Shown here piece after piece: positions 41,301 through 50,828 of a DNA stretch of 64,000 nt; positions within the stretch are counted from its first letter, which is position 1, and the number at the start of each line of letters is the position of its first letter. A program made the position numbers and the translations under genes. The notes beneath the pieces were generated by a model. It did not search any database, was not told the origin of the DNA, and worked only from the letters and a program-made list of their open reading frames with translations. The DNA is taken from assembly GCA_016192705.1 (NCBI GenBank), contig JACPTQ010000053.1:1-64000 (forward strand), read 5' to 3'. Source of the DNA: Deltaproteobacteria bacterium. GTDB taxonomy: Bacteria; Myxococcota; JACPTQ01.

Positions 41301-43908
41301 ACTCGCGGCGACATTCATCCCCGCAACCACAACCGAGCGTTCGCGCGTGCATCTTACGAACCTTCCCGCGCGCGAAGCCGACGCGGGCGCGACGACGTTC
41401 GACGACACGCTCACCTGCAACGTGAAACTCGACAACGGGTTGACCGATATCGAGCTCCGCCTTTTCCCATCCGGGATCGCGGAGCGGCGCCGCGAAGTTT
41501 CGACCGACCCGCAAAGCGGCGTCCCCTATGAATACAAAACGCGCATGCCGATCTCCGCGCTCGGAACAAATATCTGGCAGGAGGGCGGTTCCGCGTCGTC
41601 GAAGCGTCCGATTGTCCCTGGTACATCGCTCCGCGCGAACGGCAAATACGTTCAGGCGCTCGGTCCCGCGATGCTGGCGTCCGTCGAGATGGAAGCCATC
41701 GCCTCACGTCGCCTCCATATTAATGCCGCCGACCCGGGCGATGCGAACGCGCCACGCATTTCAACGCGGCTCGAGATGTTTGGGTTTGGCCCGATCGTCG
41801 CGCTCGAATCGAAACTCACCGAGGCCGCGTCTCCCGATGTGCGCACGCTTCCCGTGTGGGACGTGCAATCGCTGCGCACCGTCGTGCCCGTCGGGGCCCC
41901 ACCGCGAATCCTTTTCGCGAACCCGACCGATCTCCTCGCCTTCGATCTCGGGCAAAAGAAATTCGCCGCCGAGCCGGGCTACGTTTTTCGCGCAGGGCGC
42001 GGGCCGCTTTATGCGGCAAGTGGATCGCCACCCATTCGCGCCGCAGCGCGTGGCTACGTGGCTCGCACACCCGCGGCGGACGGCGTCGAGGAGGTCGTCG
42101 TGTCGGACCTTTCTGACTTGCAGCCCGACTTTGTTCCCGATCTTTTCTCGACCAGTAAAGACGCGGAGTATCTTTTGCTCTGGCAAGGCAATCGCCTCAT
42201 CGACATCCAGCCGTTCACGGCGGTCGCGGTCGTCGGCGCACCCGGCGCGCTTCGTCGAAGCGAAGTCGATCCGGCAACGGGTGGCGCCGCGCGCGGCATT
42301 CAAGTCGTTACGTCCGACGCCAAAATCGTCGGGAGCGTTCAAGCGGGGACCGACATCGGCTACGTCGTCGACCCTCTTCTCGCGTGGGGGAATTTCTTTG
42401 GGACGCCGTTTGCCCCCGAGCGTGATTACCCGTTCCTCTACTGGAACGAAACGAACTACAGCGCTGGCCGAAACCCCGTGAACTGGGTCAAGGCGGAACC
42501 GCGCGTCGGACGCGGCTCCGTGAGCGGACCGGGGCATCGCTTCGGGTTTCAGTCCGCAGCCATCGTGAGCGACGACGATGAGGGCACCGGTCTCATGTCG
42601 GCAGCGCCGTATGACCTGACCGGGCAGATCATCACCCCGAACGGGCTCGGTTCGTTGGAAGTTGTTTCGGCGGCGGGCGCGACCAGCGGTGGGGCGGTCT
42701 ATGGAGCCGACGACGCGACGTCGCCTTTCCTCGGTGCCACGGTGACCGCGCAAACACCCGGCTTCAACACGCCCGATCGAAACGCGTGGGACCTCGACAG
42801 CCGATACCGCCAGCAAACGCATGCGGGCCAAAGCCGCGTCGACCAAGGCTGGCCAGCACCGCTCGCCGCCGGCCTCATCGTCGCGGGAAGTAACGCGTAC
42901 CTTCGCCTCATCACGATCCCCGACAACGGCCAAGGCGAGCCGCTCCTCACGGGCGACATCAAAGGCACGTTCACGTTCCTCGTGCACCCGATGTACGTCG
43001 ACCAAACGCACCTCGAAACAACGGCGCGCTTTGATTCAAAGGGATTCGTTCTCTCGTTCTTGGCCGACAAAGGCTACGACCTCGCAACGCGGATCGCGTG
43101 CGCTGCGCTCACGGGCGGCACCGATACGGTCGCGAACATCGCGGCGGGCGTCGGGGATTACGTCATCGGCGAAATCATCGCAGACGCCGCCGAAGTCGTT
43201 GGCACCGAGCGTCATTGGCTCCGCGCGGCTCGCGACAGCAACAAGGTGCTTCAAGCGACGCGCGATTTTTATGGCGCGCAGGCGCGCTTTCAGGCGATAT
43301 CCGCCGCCATTCGCACCGGCGAACTCCCCGCGGAGGCCGTCGCGAAGTTGCAGACGGTGCGAAATGGAACCATCTCGAAGCAGCTCAAATCCGCGCGCGC
43401 GCTCGGCAAGTCGATTTGCGGCGCCGCCGCGAACGTCGTTAAAGAGGCGCTCCTTCGCGACGCGATCGAAGGGCTTTACTCTGCGACATCCGTGCGGGCC
43501 GAGATGGACGAGACGCTCATCGTGCATATGAAGTCGCTCGAAGGGAACATCACGACGAAGTTCAACGAAGCCGTCGAAGACGTCTATCCGAAGGGCTCCG
43601 GTTGGAAAGGATCATGGCAGGACCTCTTTGAAGTCATGGCCGACGCGAAGCAGCGACGCGGCCGCGCGGAACTCGTGAACGACGCCATCCGCACCATCAC
43701 GATGAACGGCGCGACCGTCCGCCTCTCGCCGTCGAACGACCCCGACGCGTCGCGACGAACCCGCGTGCCGTTCCAGCACGTCATCAACATGCACGCGTCG
43801 CGCAGCTCGCTCCTCGGCACCGCGCGCGCGAACCGCACCATCTCCGGCCACTACTCGCTCGTCCCCGGCAACGCGACAATCACCGCGCCCGCGCCCGCGG
43901 CGCCATAA
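38398..43908 (+). CDS. Very large cell-surface lipoprotein, function unknown
   Basis: 1,836 residues. The ATG at 38398 gives a lipoprotein signal ending CFVGC (Cys 16) and has a GAGGGG site 7-8 bases upstream. A short Gly-Ala linker is followed by a long beta-rich body. Around residues 240-310 a segment resembles a bacterial Ig-like (BIG2) domain (TTTWTPDKPAVANAAPGRIT). A cysteine cluster lies near 765-800 (RPACCDSCPSFCGYY). The C-terminal 300 residues are helical (KVLQATRDFYGAQARFQAIS). Cysteines elsewhere are sparse. I recognise no enzymatic domain. Its size and anchoring suggest an adhesin-like or structural surface protein (inference). Confidence 0.8.
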   Translation: MKKSTLLLMIGCFVGCVRPTAPAGEDPANGGGGNDAGAGGGGGGTAQGEINVAERLVAGCPVPLHLNPIALESGATWEVAGAPGPGSTPNIGTVTTQLGRPYFAPPPGIVGCALLRAHLASGTTLEKQVCFAPLPVIASPQIVSVRGRRALLPAGFDPAAFRFSINGLAAGNGDIGFVSAAGLYRAPQSFPTGVRLPLAITARVAMPACADVFATIDIVLVDVIATPGEISAMRVAGKAFDIEARAIYTSPVATAAGLALSENVTSLATTTWTPDKPAVANAAPGRITLGAEPGRATVRVTDTRFDPAPTDLVAVESRAAYELHVYARRGGDEVRVTDTAPLISVVRGERVPLTVYAVDTEGAAAGKLREASRDGLTFSGAVVNGVVAAPPPTAAVVEHYPLGALDDRGRPIARRLTAVFGYEAKTVAATVKNDEDNRETTFKMRAVELFASASVNRMMPPWANPTIPASFLAQKMLPSVSEAIVATAFNMEEGLFPSTSVDAYVGLPDDVCQAGLVDLSMFDGELFTVTVKTPMANPAGKSPVLFGDFAVIDTNLGWDRATTLVRDAELHGFACAMKGSLAIALLDNSGPVELSIRPSRRLAVIGDTPLLKTAFAATLTPRIPDGPEMMLTRPIPMHPSLVMATTTMPPDMTKSGYSLEVEITKGGQSRAPFLIAPASRTYFTANWAGPFTARARWVAKSELTRVTWKGAWGAESDSVEIPSDTPNNGCHAPSEPASGVVRPELTSEKLFSFLARRVNFETSQCENDTTTYNAFSCDVEPRPACCDSCPSFCGYYTGRTMSFLRFDDAQKPVVATWGDPFGMTDAGAPSGGYVRVVSETQSQVDGCGLAPLTPGYGFMPKVGTNKVTYEYVMITPGVRDNFTTWWDNPVIFETPSDAVFPMPNAVALPTPRALAPPADPRVAAKLAGKPAANVADIDLVFDDSLTTKPGAVNPVAKVTCADGGTPPGLAATFIPATTTERSRVHLTNLPAREADAGATTFDDTLTCNVKLDNGLTDIELRLFPSGIAERRREVSTDPQSGVPYEYKTRMPISALGTNIWQEGGSASSKRPIVPGTSLRANGKYVQALGPAMLASVEMEAIASRRLHINAADPGDANAPRISTRLEMFGFGPIVALESKLTEAASPDVRTLPVWDVQSLRTVVPVGAPPRILFANPTDLLAFDLGQKKFAAEPGYVFRAGRGPLYAASGSPPIRAAARGYVARTPAADGVEEVVVSDLSDLQPDFVPDLFSTSKDAEYLLLWQGNRLIDIQPFTAVAVVGAPGALRRSEVDPATGGAARGIQVVTSDAKIVGSVQAGTDIGYVVDPLLAWGNFFGTPFAPERDYPFLYWNETNYSAGRNPVNWVKAEPRVGRGSVSGPGHRFGFQSAAIVSDDDEGTGLMSAAPYDLTGQIITPNGLGSLEVVSAAGATSGGAVYGADDATSPFLGATVTAQTPGFNTPDRNAWDLDSRYRQQTHAGQSRVDQGWPAPLAAGLIVAGSNAYLRLITIPDNGQGEPLLTGDIKGTFTFLVHPMYVDQTHLETTARFDSKGFVLSFLADKGYDLATRIACAALTGGTDTVANIAAGVGDYVIGEIIADAAEVVGTERHWLRAARDSNKVLQATRDFYGAQARFQAISAAIRTGELPAEAVAKLQTVRNGTISKQLKSARALGKSICGAAANVVKEALLRDAIEGLYSATSVRAEMDETLIVHMKSLEGNITTKFNEAVEDVYPKGSGWKGSWQDLFEVMADAKQRRGRAELVNDAIRTITMNGATVRLSPSNDPDASRRTRVPFQHVINMHASRSSLLGTARANRTISGHYSLVPGNATITAPAPAAP

Positions 43909-43925
43909 CCCCGCACGCAAAAGCC

Positions 43926-44561
43926 TTACGGTAGCGCCGACAAGCAAGGGTCGCGACCTAACGTCTCCAGATAAAGTTGGTCGAGCACGGTAACCATGTT
44001 GCGTAGGCCCGCAGGAACAGGCGTGCAACCGGTCGACCAGCTTCCGCACTCTCCGCCGACGGTGATTTCGCTGGCGCCCCGCCGGATCACGAAAACGACG
44101 CCGTCCCACGGGCGCGAGTCGACGCCGTAAAGGGCGCCTCCCGAATTGAACGCGGCTTGTACGTCGGGATTCGAAAGAACATCATAAACTTGGTAGGACG
44201 CGATCTCCCCGGGGGCGTTCGCGCATCTGATCGTTGTTTCGCACGTGCTACGCGGGTGGCCTTGATAGCCGCTGCGCGTCACGCGAATACGATTGGGAGC
44301 GATGAGATTAACGCTGTCGTAATACTGCCGCATGCCGCCCGACCATTCGTATTCGTAATCGGTCCGAAGGGGCGAAGAACAAGACGTCATATCGCTCGCT
44401 GGCTGCTCTGGCGCCGGCGCTGGTGTTCCCGTGAACGAGTCGGTTCCTCCGCTTCCCGGCGAACGCGGTCCGCTATTTGGCCACCCGTCATACGGTGTCG
44501 AGCCGCACGCGACGCCGCCAAGAACTGATATCAACAGCGAAATTCGAAATCGATTGGACAT
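43926..44561 (-). CDS. Small lipoprotein of unknown function
   Basis: 211 residues from ATG 44561, preceded by a strong GGGGAGG. A lipoprotein signal ends GGVAC (Cys 19). A Gly/Ser/Pro linker leads to a beta-rich domain of about 150 residues with a few cysteines (TSCSSPL, STCETTIRC, GGECGSWSTGC) that may form disulfides. It ends 17 bases from the giant lipoprotein and is convergent with it. No family recognised. Confidence 0.72.
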   Translation of the reverse strand: MSNRFRISLLISVLGGVACGSTPYDGWPNSGPRSPGSGGTDSFTGTPAPAPEQPASDMTSCSSPLRTDYEYEWSGGMRQYYDSVNLIAPNRIRVTRSGYQGHPRSTCETTIRCANAPGEIASYQVYDVLSNPDVQAAFNSGGALYGVDSRPWDGVVFVIRRGASEITVGGECGSWSTGCTPVPAGLRNMVTVLDQLYLETLGRDPCLSALP

Positions 44562-44717
44562 GCGTAGCCTCCCCCCGCAAAGGGCCAGCAATCCGAATGC
44601 CAGCGACGGATTCGCGAGAACCTCACGTTCGGCTGTTTCGATGCATAGGATTTGCGGAAGTTTCTCTGGCGGCATCGGCTGGTGTTCTGAGGTTCCGCCA
44701 GCGTACGTCAAACAACG

Positions 44718-45752
44718 TCAGATCGAAGCCAAGCGGTTTGCCAGATTCCGCAACGTCGCTTCGACAGGCGCACGTTCGTAGATTATCGCGTGAAGCGCCA
44801 CAAGGAGCGGCGTCGACGCGGCAAGTCCGCGCTCGTTCACGAGACGCCAGGCCGTGCGGATCGCCGGGTAGCCTTCGGTCAACTCACCGCGCGCGCTCAT
44901 CTCGACCCCAACCGTCGCAGGGTCACCTCCACGCCCGACGGCATCGCCATACGCGCGATTGCGACCAGCCGCGGCCGTCACATGCAGATCGCCGACGCCC
45001 GCAAACCCATATACCGTCTCGGCGCGCCCACCGAGCGCCACGACAACCGACGCGATTTCTCGAATCGCCTGCGCAAACATCCACGCCTTCGCGTTGTGCG
45101 CCGCGCCGCCCTCGACGCGCCCGGTCGCAGCAAGGCCATCCCAAAGCCCACCCGCCGTTGCGTACGCGTTCTTGAGCGCCATCGAAGCCTCGACGCCCGC
45201 GAGGTCGTTTGTCGTTTCGATGTGCACATGACCGCCTTGCAGCGCGACCGCGAGTCTGTCCGCGACGTCCCGCTTCGCCGCGCCAAACACAAAAGCCGTC
45301 GGAACGCCGCGCGCAACTTCCATCGCCTTCGCGGGTCCGCCCATCGCAACCCAGCGATCGCTGAGCGTGGGGAAACGCTCGCGGAGAACCTCCGAAATGC
45401 GCGTCATCCAGTGCGCGCTGTCTTCGACGAACCCCTTCGACACGCAGCCGATCACACCTGCTCTCGCGATCCCATGCCCCACGCGTCCAAGCACAGGCAG
45501 CACGCCATCCGACGTCGATGCGATGACCACGACATCGGCGCTCTCGAGGGCTGCGGTCCGCTCGTCGAATATCAGATGTCGAACGCCCGGGATCGCGAGC
45601 TTTAGCCGCGGATGTGCCTCGCCCGCCGCCGCCGCGCGAACGAACTCGTCGTCAAGCCACGTCCCGACGAGCGCAACGTCGTGCCCGCGATCCCGCGCCA
45701 CAACTGAGATCGCGCTCCCCATATAGCCCGCGCCGACAACCGCGACCCTCAC
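44718..45752 (-). CDS. gpsA: NAD(P)-dependent glycerol-3-phosphate dehydrogenase-like
   Basis: 344 residues. The N-terminal [12 protein letters not shown] is the dinucleotide loop. [33 protein letters not shown] and [21 protein letters not shown] correspond in order to the conserved motifs of GpsA (GPSFAxEV, ALKN with the catalytic Lys, and GLGDL-RN-G). GpsA makes sn-glycerol-3-phosphate for phospholipids, which fits the lipid cluster upstream. The divergence (GGP for SGP, an AAAGRNR loop) leaves a related specificity possible. The start overlaps the nrdR stop by 4 bases. Confidence 0.78.
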   Translation of the reverse strand: MRVAVVGAGYMGSAISVVARDRGHDVALVGTWLDDEFVRAAAAGEAHPRLKLAIPGVRHLIFDERTAALESADVVVIASTSDGVLPVLGRVGHGIARAGVIGCVSKGFVEDSAHWMTRISEVLRERFPTLSDRWVAMGGPAKAMEVARGVPTAFVFGAAKRDVADRLAVALQGGHVHIETTNDLAGVEASMALKNAYATAGGLWDGLAATGRVEGGAAHNAKAWMFAQAIREIASVVVALGGRAETVYGFAGVGDLHVTAAAGRNRAYGDAVGRGGDPATVGVEMSARGELTEGYPAIRTAWRLVNERGLAASTPLLVALHAIIYERAPVEATLRNLANRLASI

Positions 45753-46213
45753 CGCTTCTCCTTGTCTGCGAGTAGGTCCTGGAGCTCCTTCATGAAATCG
45801 TTCACGCTTCGAAACGATCGATACACGCTCGCAAACCGCACGTAGGCCACTTCGTCGAGCTTTTGCAGCGCCACCATCACTTCCTCACCGATGACCGCCG
45901 ACTCGACTTCTTTCTCCCCGATGTCGATCACTTTGCGCTCGATGTTGTCGGCGACGCGGTCGATCGTCGACGCCGGTACGGGCCGCTTCTCGCATGCGCG
46001 CCGCAGCCCCGCGATGATCTTCGCGCGATCAAACGGCTCGCGCCGACCGTCCTTCTTGACCACGAGCGGCAACGAATCTTCGACACGCTCGTACGTCGTA
46101 AACCGCCGCTTGCACTCCTCGCACTCCCGCCGTCGCCGCACCGTCGCGCCGTCTTTCGTCTCGCGCGAATCGATCACGCGGTCAGCGGTTTTTGCGCAGT
46201 ACGGGCATCGCAT
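45749..46213 (-). CDS. nrdR: Transcriptional repressor NrdR
   Basis: 154 residues. The zinc ribbon MRCPYCAK with later CEECKRRF (Cys 3, 6, 31, 34) is followed by an ATP-cone (about 49-139, with [16 protein letters not shown]). NrdR senses dATP/ATP and represses ribonucleotide reductase genes by binding NrdR boxes. No ribonucleotide reductase is in the window. The start has no Shine-Dalgarno site; an extended -10 (TGC TAGGCT, -10 at 46223-46228) ends 9 bases upstream, suggesting a very short leader. It is translationally coupled to the gpsA-like gene. Confidence 0.97.
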   Translation of the reverse strand: MRCPYCAKTADRVIDSRETKDGATVRRRRECEECKRRFTTYERVEDSLPLVVKKDGRREPFDRAKIIAGLRRACEKRPVPASTIDRVADNIERKVIDIGEKEVESAVIGEEVMVALQKLDEVAYVRFASVYRSFRSVNDFMKELQDLLADKEKR

Positions 46214-46256
46214 CGCGCGCCGAGCCTAGCACAGACCCGACACAGAACGCGTGAAG

Positions 46257-48587
46257 CTACTTGCACACCCAAGTCGGCAACGCGCACCCCGTCGACGCCG
46301 TCGAAAAAACCGTGCAGCTCATGCTGTCGCACGCGAGCGCCGCAACGATCTGATTCGCGCCCAGCGTCTCCGGTGTGCTGAACGTTCCGGCCGCGCCGAT
46401 CTGCGACGCGCGAATGTCCGCGGTTGTCCCGCTCGTCCCTCGCCGCCACACGCCAGCGAATTTCCCCTGCTGCCAATGCGGCGCAGACTTTACGATCGGT
46501 AGAACCGTCGACTGGTGTTCGCTGTGATCGAGGAGCCGCGGTGTCTTCCAGCCGCTCCCTGCAGAAAAAGTATTCCCATAGACGTCACACGATTTATAAG
46601 CTGGGCACCAACCCCATAGCGCGGCGCCATTTCCCGCGGTGTCGTAGTCAACCGCGATCTCGTCCGTAGCGCCACCACCCGTTGGGGTCCAGAAGCCCGA
46701 CGACGACGACCAGCTTCCTGCACCAGCGTTCCTCGTTCGAATCGATAACGCGAGATCGATCCCCGTGATGCCGACGAACTGCCCCGCGGCTTCATTCCAC
46801 GCGATTCCGCCCGCGTAGCCACCGGAAGTCGTCGACGTCGTCAGCGTGTCCGCGGCCTGCCAACCACCCACGCCCGCGCCCCCGAAAAACGCGGAGCGAG
46901 TCCCCATGTTCGGCGCTTCATAGAAGCCGAAGAGAAGTCCAACCTCACCCGTTGAGCTCGCGGCGGCCCGCGGCGACGCGCCGCCACCGACGACGCCCGC
47001 ATCCGACCAGGTCCCGGCGTCGGTGTCGTAGGTGCAGGACCAGACGGCGTTGGGGCTGTTGAGATTCACCGTCTGCACAAGGACTTTGCCCGCGGTTACA
47101 ACAACCGAGGGGTTCAGGGGCGCCGTGTTTTGAGTCGAAATCACCACCGGCGTTGTCATCGTCCCGTCAGCGAGCCGGAATCGCGCGAAGATCTGGTCGT
47201 TCATCCCGACGCGCTGCACCCACACAATGAGAACCCGCCCGTCCGGGAGCGCCGCACCGGTGCAGTCCGACACTGCGCCCGTGTCGCTTGAAACCGTCCC
47301 GGCGTCCGGCCACGCGCCGCCGTCGGTGCGAACGGCCATCCGCGCGGCGCCTGAGCCGCCCACCTCTTCGCGCCAAATCGCAATCGTCAGTCCGCCCGGC
47401 GCCGAAAAGATAGTCGGCGTATCGCACCACGAGCCGCCGAAGGTGGGGATAGTGACCGGCGGAAACCACGTGCAGAAGGTCGGATCGCCCGCGTCGGCTC
47501 CGGCATCCACACCCGCATCCGCGCCAGCATCGGCCCCCGCGTCGCCGTCGCCAATCGTCTGCCCGCCACCATCAGCCGGCAACGATGCGTTGCAAATAAC
47601 CGTCGCCTTTACCACAACGACCACAGACCCGTAATAGGGCGCAGTTTCTTCCGGGCGCGGAAGCCAGACTCCTCTCACGTAAAACGACAGCTCGTCTGGA
47701 CCTGCGCTCAGACAGGTTCCGTTCCATCGAAGATACGCCGAGCTGTTGGGTGGCATACTCCCCATATCGTCGAGCGAAAGTGACGAGTAAACCCGTGAAA
47801 CCGAAACGCGCCCATCGCGCGAGTAACCCCTGATTTGGTTTACATAGAAGGTTGGCGGAGACGCGACGTCAACGGGCTCTACTCCGCTGAAAAAGGCATC
47901 CCAAGTGCTTCCTTTGAGCGCTACCTCTAACGATTTATAGCTCCCCGCGTTCTGAATGGTTTGATGAAACACTTGCGTGTCTCCCACGTTCATCGACGCG
48001 TGGGATGGCACCACCCAAACTTTGAACGGCCCGAGTGTTACGTAGTTTTCGCTGAAATGGCTTACGCCTCCCGTTATCGTCGCGATCCCCGCGTCGACAT
48101 CGACGCTCACAGACGCATCGATAAGCGGCTCAACCGATCCATCGCTCGTGATAAATGGGAGGAGAATCGGCACGCCTGAGTCTGGAAACGCGACCCCGTC
48201 GGGGAGTCCGCCGTCGAACAGGACTTGGCCCGCGTCGTCGCGGAGGGGCTGCCACCCCGCGGTGTTGAAGCCCGAAAGCGGCACCGTGCGCGTCAACTGA
48301 ATCGGCGTCGCGAACGTAATCCCGCTCGGTTCGAGCCGATAGACAACCGACCCGACAAAAACGGCCGGCGCCGCAACAGCGCGCACCGTGATCTCGACCG
48401 CCGCGTCGACCGCTCCCGGCGGGAAGGACAGCGTGAGCGTCCCGTCGCTCGTGGCGACAGTTCCACCATCTTCGGGCGTCACGGTCCCCTGACCCACGAC
48501 ATCGCTTGGTGTCGTTTTCTTTCCGCACGCACTCCCAAACAGAGCGAACGACGCAATCACGAAGTGCCATCGTAGGTCGGGAGCCAT
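46257..48587 (-). CDS. Large lipoprotein with ZU5-like domain
   Basis: 776 residues from ATG 48587, with GGGGG 5-9 bases upstream. A lipoprotein signal ends FGSAC (Cys 21). Residues 35-110 resemble a ZU5-type beta domain (TLTLSFPPGAVDAAVEITVR). After a long beta region comes a pure Asp-Ala-Gly linker near 355-380, then a C-terminal half of repeated beta segments that may form a propeller (GRVLIVWVQRVGM, AAALWGWCPAYKSC). Bases around 47600-48100 look less GC-rich than the neighbours. The gene sits between rpiB and nrdR, which are usually closer. Function unknown. Confidence 0.75.
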   Translation of the reverse strand: MAPDLRWHFVIASFALFGSACGKKTTPSDVVGQGTVTPEDGGTVATSDGTLTLSFPPGAVDAAVEITVRAVAAPAVFVGSVVYRLEPSGITFATPIQLTRTVPLSGFNTAGWQPLRDDAGQVLFDGGLPDGVAFPDSGVPILLPFITSDGSVEPLIDASVSVDVDAGIATITGGVSHFSENYVTLGPFKVWVVPSHASMNVGDTQVFHQTIQNAGSYKSLEVALKGSTWDAFFSGVEPVDVASPPTFYVNQIRGYSRDGRVSVSRVYSSLSLDDMGSMPPNSSAYLRWNGTCLSAGPDELSFYVRGVWLPRPEETAPYYGSVVVVVKATVICNASLPADGGGQTIGDGDAGADAGADAGVDAGADAGDPTFCTWFPPVTIPTFGGSWCDTPTIFSAPGGLTIAIWREEVGGSGAARMAVRTDGGAWPDAGTVSSDTGAVSDCTGAALPDGRVLIVWVQRVGMNDQIFARFRLADGTMTTPVVISTQNTAPLNPSVVVTAGKVLVQTVNLNSPNAVWSCTYDTDAGTWSDAGVVGGGASPRAAASSTGEVGLLFGFYEAPNMGTRSAFFGGAGVGGWQAADTLTTSTTSGGYAGGIAWNEAAGQFVGITGIDLALSIRTRNAGAGSWSSSSGFWTPTGGGATDEIAVDYDTAGNGAALWGWCPAYKSCDVYGNTFSAGSGWKTPRLLDHSEHQSTVLPIVKSAPHWQQGKFAGVWRRGTSGTTADIRASQIGAAGTFSTPETLGANQIVAALACDSMSCTVFSTASTGCALPTWVCK

Positions 48588-48726
48588 CAATTCCCCCTCT
48601 CAGAATGCCAGGCAACGTATACCGTAACTATGCACTACGCCGCGCATCGATTCCACAATTGACAGGACAATGGGGCAAGCTATCGCACACCGTACGCAGA
48701 TGTCGTCCGAGTTTGTTTGCAGCGCC

Positions 48727-49182
48727 CTATTCGATGTCGTCGATGAGTTTCAGGCGCCGCTCGTGTCGGCCGCCTTCGAACGGCGTTGCGAGAAAGACAC
48801 CGACAATTGATTCTGCGACAGCAGGCGCCGTCACCCGGCCTCCGAGGCACAAGACATTCGCATCGTTGTGACGCCGCGACAATTCGGCCGCCTTCCCGTC
48901 TCCGCAAAGCGCCGCGCGCACCCCGCGAAATCGATTCGCGGCGATGCTCATCCCGATTCCCGAGCCACAAACCAAGACGCCCCGCTCCGCTTCGCCCCGC
49001 GCAACGCGTTCAGCGACACGCGCCGCAAAGACCGGGTAATCAACCGACGCCTCCGAGTCGCAGCCGAGATCCTCGACCGCCTCGCCCTTCGCCTGAAGCG
49101 CGGCAACAATCGCCGCCTTCAACGCGAATCCCGCGTGGTCACTCGCGACGACAACCCTCAATCGAGTCACATCGGCGGCCAT
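48727..49182 (-). CDS. rpiB: Ribose-5-phosphate isomerase B
   Basis: 151 residues, normal for RpiB. It interconverts ribose-5-phosphate and ribulose-5-phosphate. Motifs: ASDHAGFALK (13-22), DYP, VCGSGIGMSIAANR with the catalytic Cys 72, and CLGGRV. It follows fabF by 2 bases (stop at 49185-49187, ATG at 49182), so it is read as the last gene of the lipid operon; glyA, a common next gene in related clusters, is absent. Confidence 0.96.
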   Translation of the reverse strand: MAADVTRLRVVVASDHAGFALKAAIVAALQAKGEAVEDLGCDSEASVDYPVFAARVAERVARGEAERGVLVCGSGIGMSIAANRFRGVRAALCGDGKAAELSRRHNDANVLCLGGRVTAPAVAESIVGVFLATPFEGGRHERRLKLIDDIE

Positions 49183-49184
49183 CG

Positions 49185-50426
49185 TCAGCCCACAAACTCC
49201 CTAAACAGAAGCGAAACATTCGTTCCGCCAAAACCGAGCGAATTCGACATCGCCGCGCGCACACGGTGCTCGCGCGCCACGTTCGGCACGTAGTCGAGAT
49301 CGCACTCCGGGTCTGCGTTCTCGTAGTTGATGGTCGGTGGCAGAACGCGCCGCGCAATCGCAAGTGCGCTAAACGCCGCCTCAACGCCACCCGCCGCGCC
49401 GAGGAGGTGCCCCGTCATCGACTTCGTCGAACTCATCGCCAGCTTTCGTGCGTGCGGGCCAAAGGCGCTCTTGACGGCCATCGTCTCGAATTTGTCGTTG
49501 TACGGCGTGCTCGTCCCGTGCGCATTGATGTAGTCGACGTCGTCGGCGTTCATCTTCGCGTCGCGAAGCGCGAGTTTCATCGCACGTGCCGCACCCTCGC
49601 CCTCGGGAGCCGGCGCTGTGATGTGATGCGCGTCGGCCGTCGCGCCGTACCCCGCGACCTCCGCGAGAATACGCGCACCCCGCCGCTTCGCCGATTCAAG
49701 CTCCTCGAGCAGCAAGATCCCCGAACCTTCCGCCATCACGAACCCATCTCGGTCGCGATCAAACGGTCGACTCGCCCGCTCCGGCGCGTCGTTCCGCGTC
49801 GAAAGCGCCTTCATCGAGTTAAACCCCGCGACCCCAAGCGGCGTGATTGTCGCCTCGGCTCCTCCGCAAATCGCCGCATCGGCGTGCCCCCACGCGACCG
49901 CGCGAGACGCATCGCCCACCGCGTGCGCCCCCGATGAGCACGCCGACACTTGGCACAGGTTTGACCCCTTCGCTCCGAACGCCATCGAAATCCGCCCGGC
50001 CGCCATATTGGCGATCATCGTCGGAATAAAAAACGGCGACACGCGACTCGGCCCTTTCGTCCGCAGCACATCGACCTGCGCTTCAAGCGTTGCAAGCCCA
50101 CCAAGCCCAACACCCACATACACCGCAACGCGCTCCGCGTTTTCCGCCGTCACGGTGAACCCCGACTCCTCGAACGCAAATCTCGTCGCCGCAAGCGCGT
50201 AGTGCGTGAAGGCATCCATCTTCTTTATTTCTTTCGGGTCGCTCACATACTCCTCAGCCCGAAACCCCTTCACTTCGCCGGCAAACCGCGTCGCGTGGGC
50301 GCTCGCATCGAACCGCGTGATCGGTCCGATCCCACTCTTCCCCGACACGAGCGCCCGCCACGTCGCCTCATTGCCGACCCCGAGCGGCGTGACAAGCCCC
50401 ACGCCTGTTACAACTACGCGTCTCAC
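49185..50426 (-). CDS. fabF: 3-oxoacyl-[acyl-carrier-protein] synthase II
   Basis: 413 residues from GTG 50426, preceded by GGAGGA; an in-frame TTG 30 bases upstream is less likely. With this start the catalytic Cys 163 (SACSSG), His 303 (AHGTST) and His 340 ([12 protein letters not shown]) have exactly the E. coli FabF numbers, confirming the choice. FabF elongates acyl-ACP with malonyl-ACP. It lies downstream of acpP across a 98-base spacer that holds inverted repeats. Confidence 0.98.
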   Translation of the reverse strand: MRRVVVTGVGLVTPLGVGNEATWRALVSGKSGIGPITRFDASAHATRFAGEVKGFRAEEYVSDPKEIKKMDAFTHYALAATRFAFEESGFTVTAENAERVAVYVGVGLGGLATLEAQVDVLRTKGPSRVSPFFIPTMIANMAAGRISMAFGAKGSNLCQVSACSSGAHAVGDASRAVAWGHADAAICGGAEATITPLGVAGFNSMKALSTRNDAPERASRPFDRDRDGFVMAEGSGILLLEELESAKRRGARILAEVAGYGATADAHHITAPAPEGEGAARAMKLALRDAKMNADDVDYINAHGTSTPYNDKFETMAVKSAFGPHARKLAMSSTKSMTGHLLGAAGGVEAAFSALAIARRVLPPTINYENADPECDLDYVPNVAREHRVRAAMSNSLGFGGTNVSLLFREFVG

Positions 50427-50430
50427 GGAT

Positions 50431-50520
50431 TCCTCCAGTTGTGAGTTGACAGCCAACAGTCCACAGTTCTGAGAACTGTTTATCTTACTGTCGACTGCAA
50501 ACTGTCAGCTGTTAACCTCC
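50431..50520. repeat. Repeat-rich spacer between acpP and fabF
   Basis: The spacer contains a perfect 8-base inverted repeat with one central base (ACAGTTCT-G-AGAACTGT, 50463-50479) and several related pieces of the type CAGCTGACAGT and GCAGTCGACAGT on the minus strand. Similar pieces occur in the next spacer at 50829-50855. They may fold in the operon mRNA. Confidence 0.5.
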
Positions 50521-50524
50521 CCGC

Positions 50525-50782
50525 TCACTGCGCTGCCGTCTTCGCCGGCCGAAAATTCTTAATGAACGCGCACGCGTCACCGACCGTCTTAATCTTCTCG
50601 GCTTCCTCTTCGGGAATCTGGATTTCGAACGTCTCTTCCATCGCCATCACGAGCTCAACGATGTCGAGCGAATCGGCGCCGAGATCCTTCGTAAACGACT
50701 TATCAAGCGTGATCTCCGCGACATCCTTGCTCAGTCGCTCGGCCACAATCGCGCGCACTTTGTCTTCAATGTTCTCTGCCAT
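50525..50782 (-). CDS. acpP: Acyl carrier protein
   Basis: 85 residues, acidic four-helix protein. Ser 38 in [11 protein letters not shown] is the 4'-phosphopantetheine attachment site. It carries growing acyl chains for the Fab enzymes encoded around it. GGAGGAGAG lies directly upstream of the ATG, giving strong translation as expected for an abundant protein. The C-terminal tail (FRPAKTAAQ) is slightly longer than in E. coli. Confidence 0.98.
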   Translation of the reverse strand: MAENIEDKVRAIVAERLSKDVAEITLDKSFTKDLGADSLDIVELVMAMEETFEIQIPEEEAEKIKTVGDACAFIKNFRPAKTAAQ

Positions 50783-50828
50783 TTCTCTCCTCCGTCCTTT
50801 CTTTCTTACCGTTCTTCCTCTTAACTCT

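Noticed and set aside
38593-41514. 973-codon minus-strand frame opposite the giant lipoprotein
   Set aside because: Arg/Gly/Ala-rich mirror translation of a real gene; no start signal, no homology, and the plus-strand gene has a lipoprotein signal and ribosome binding site.
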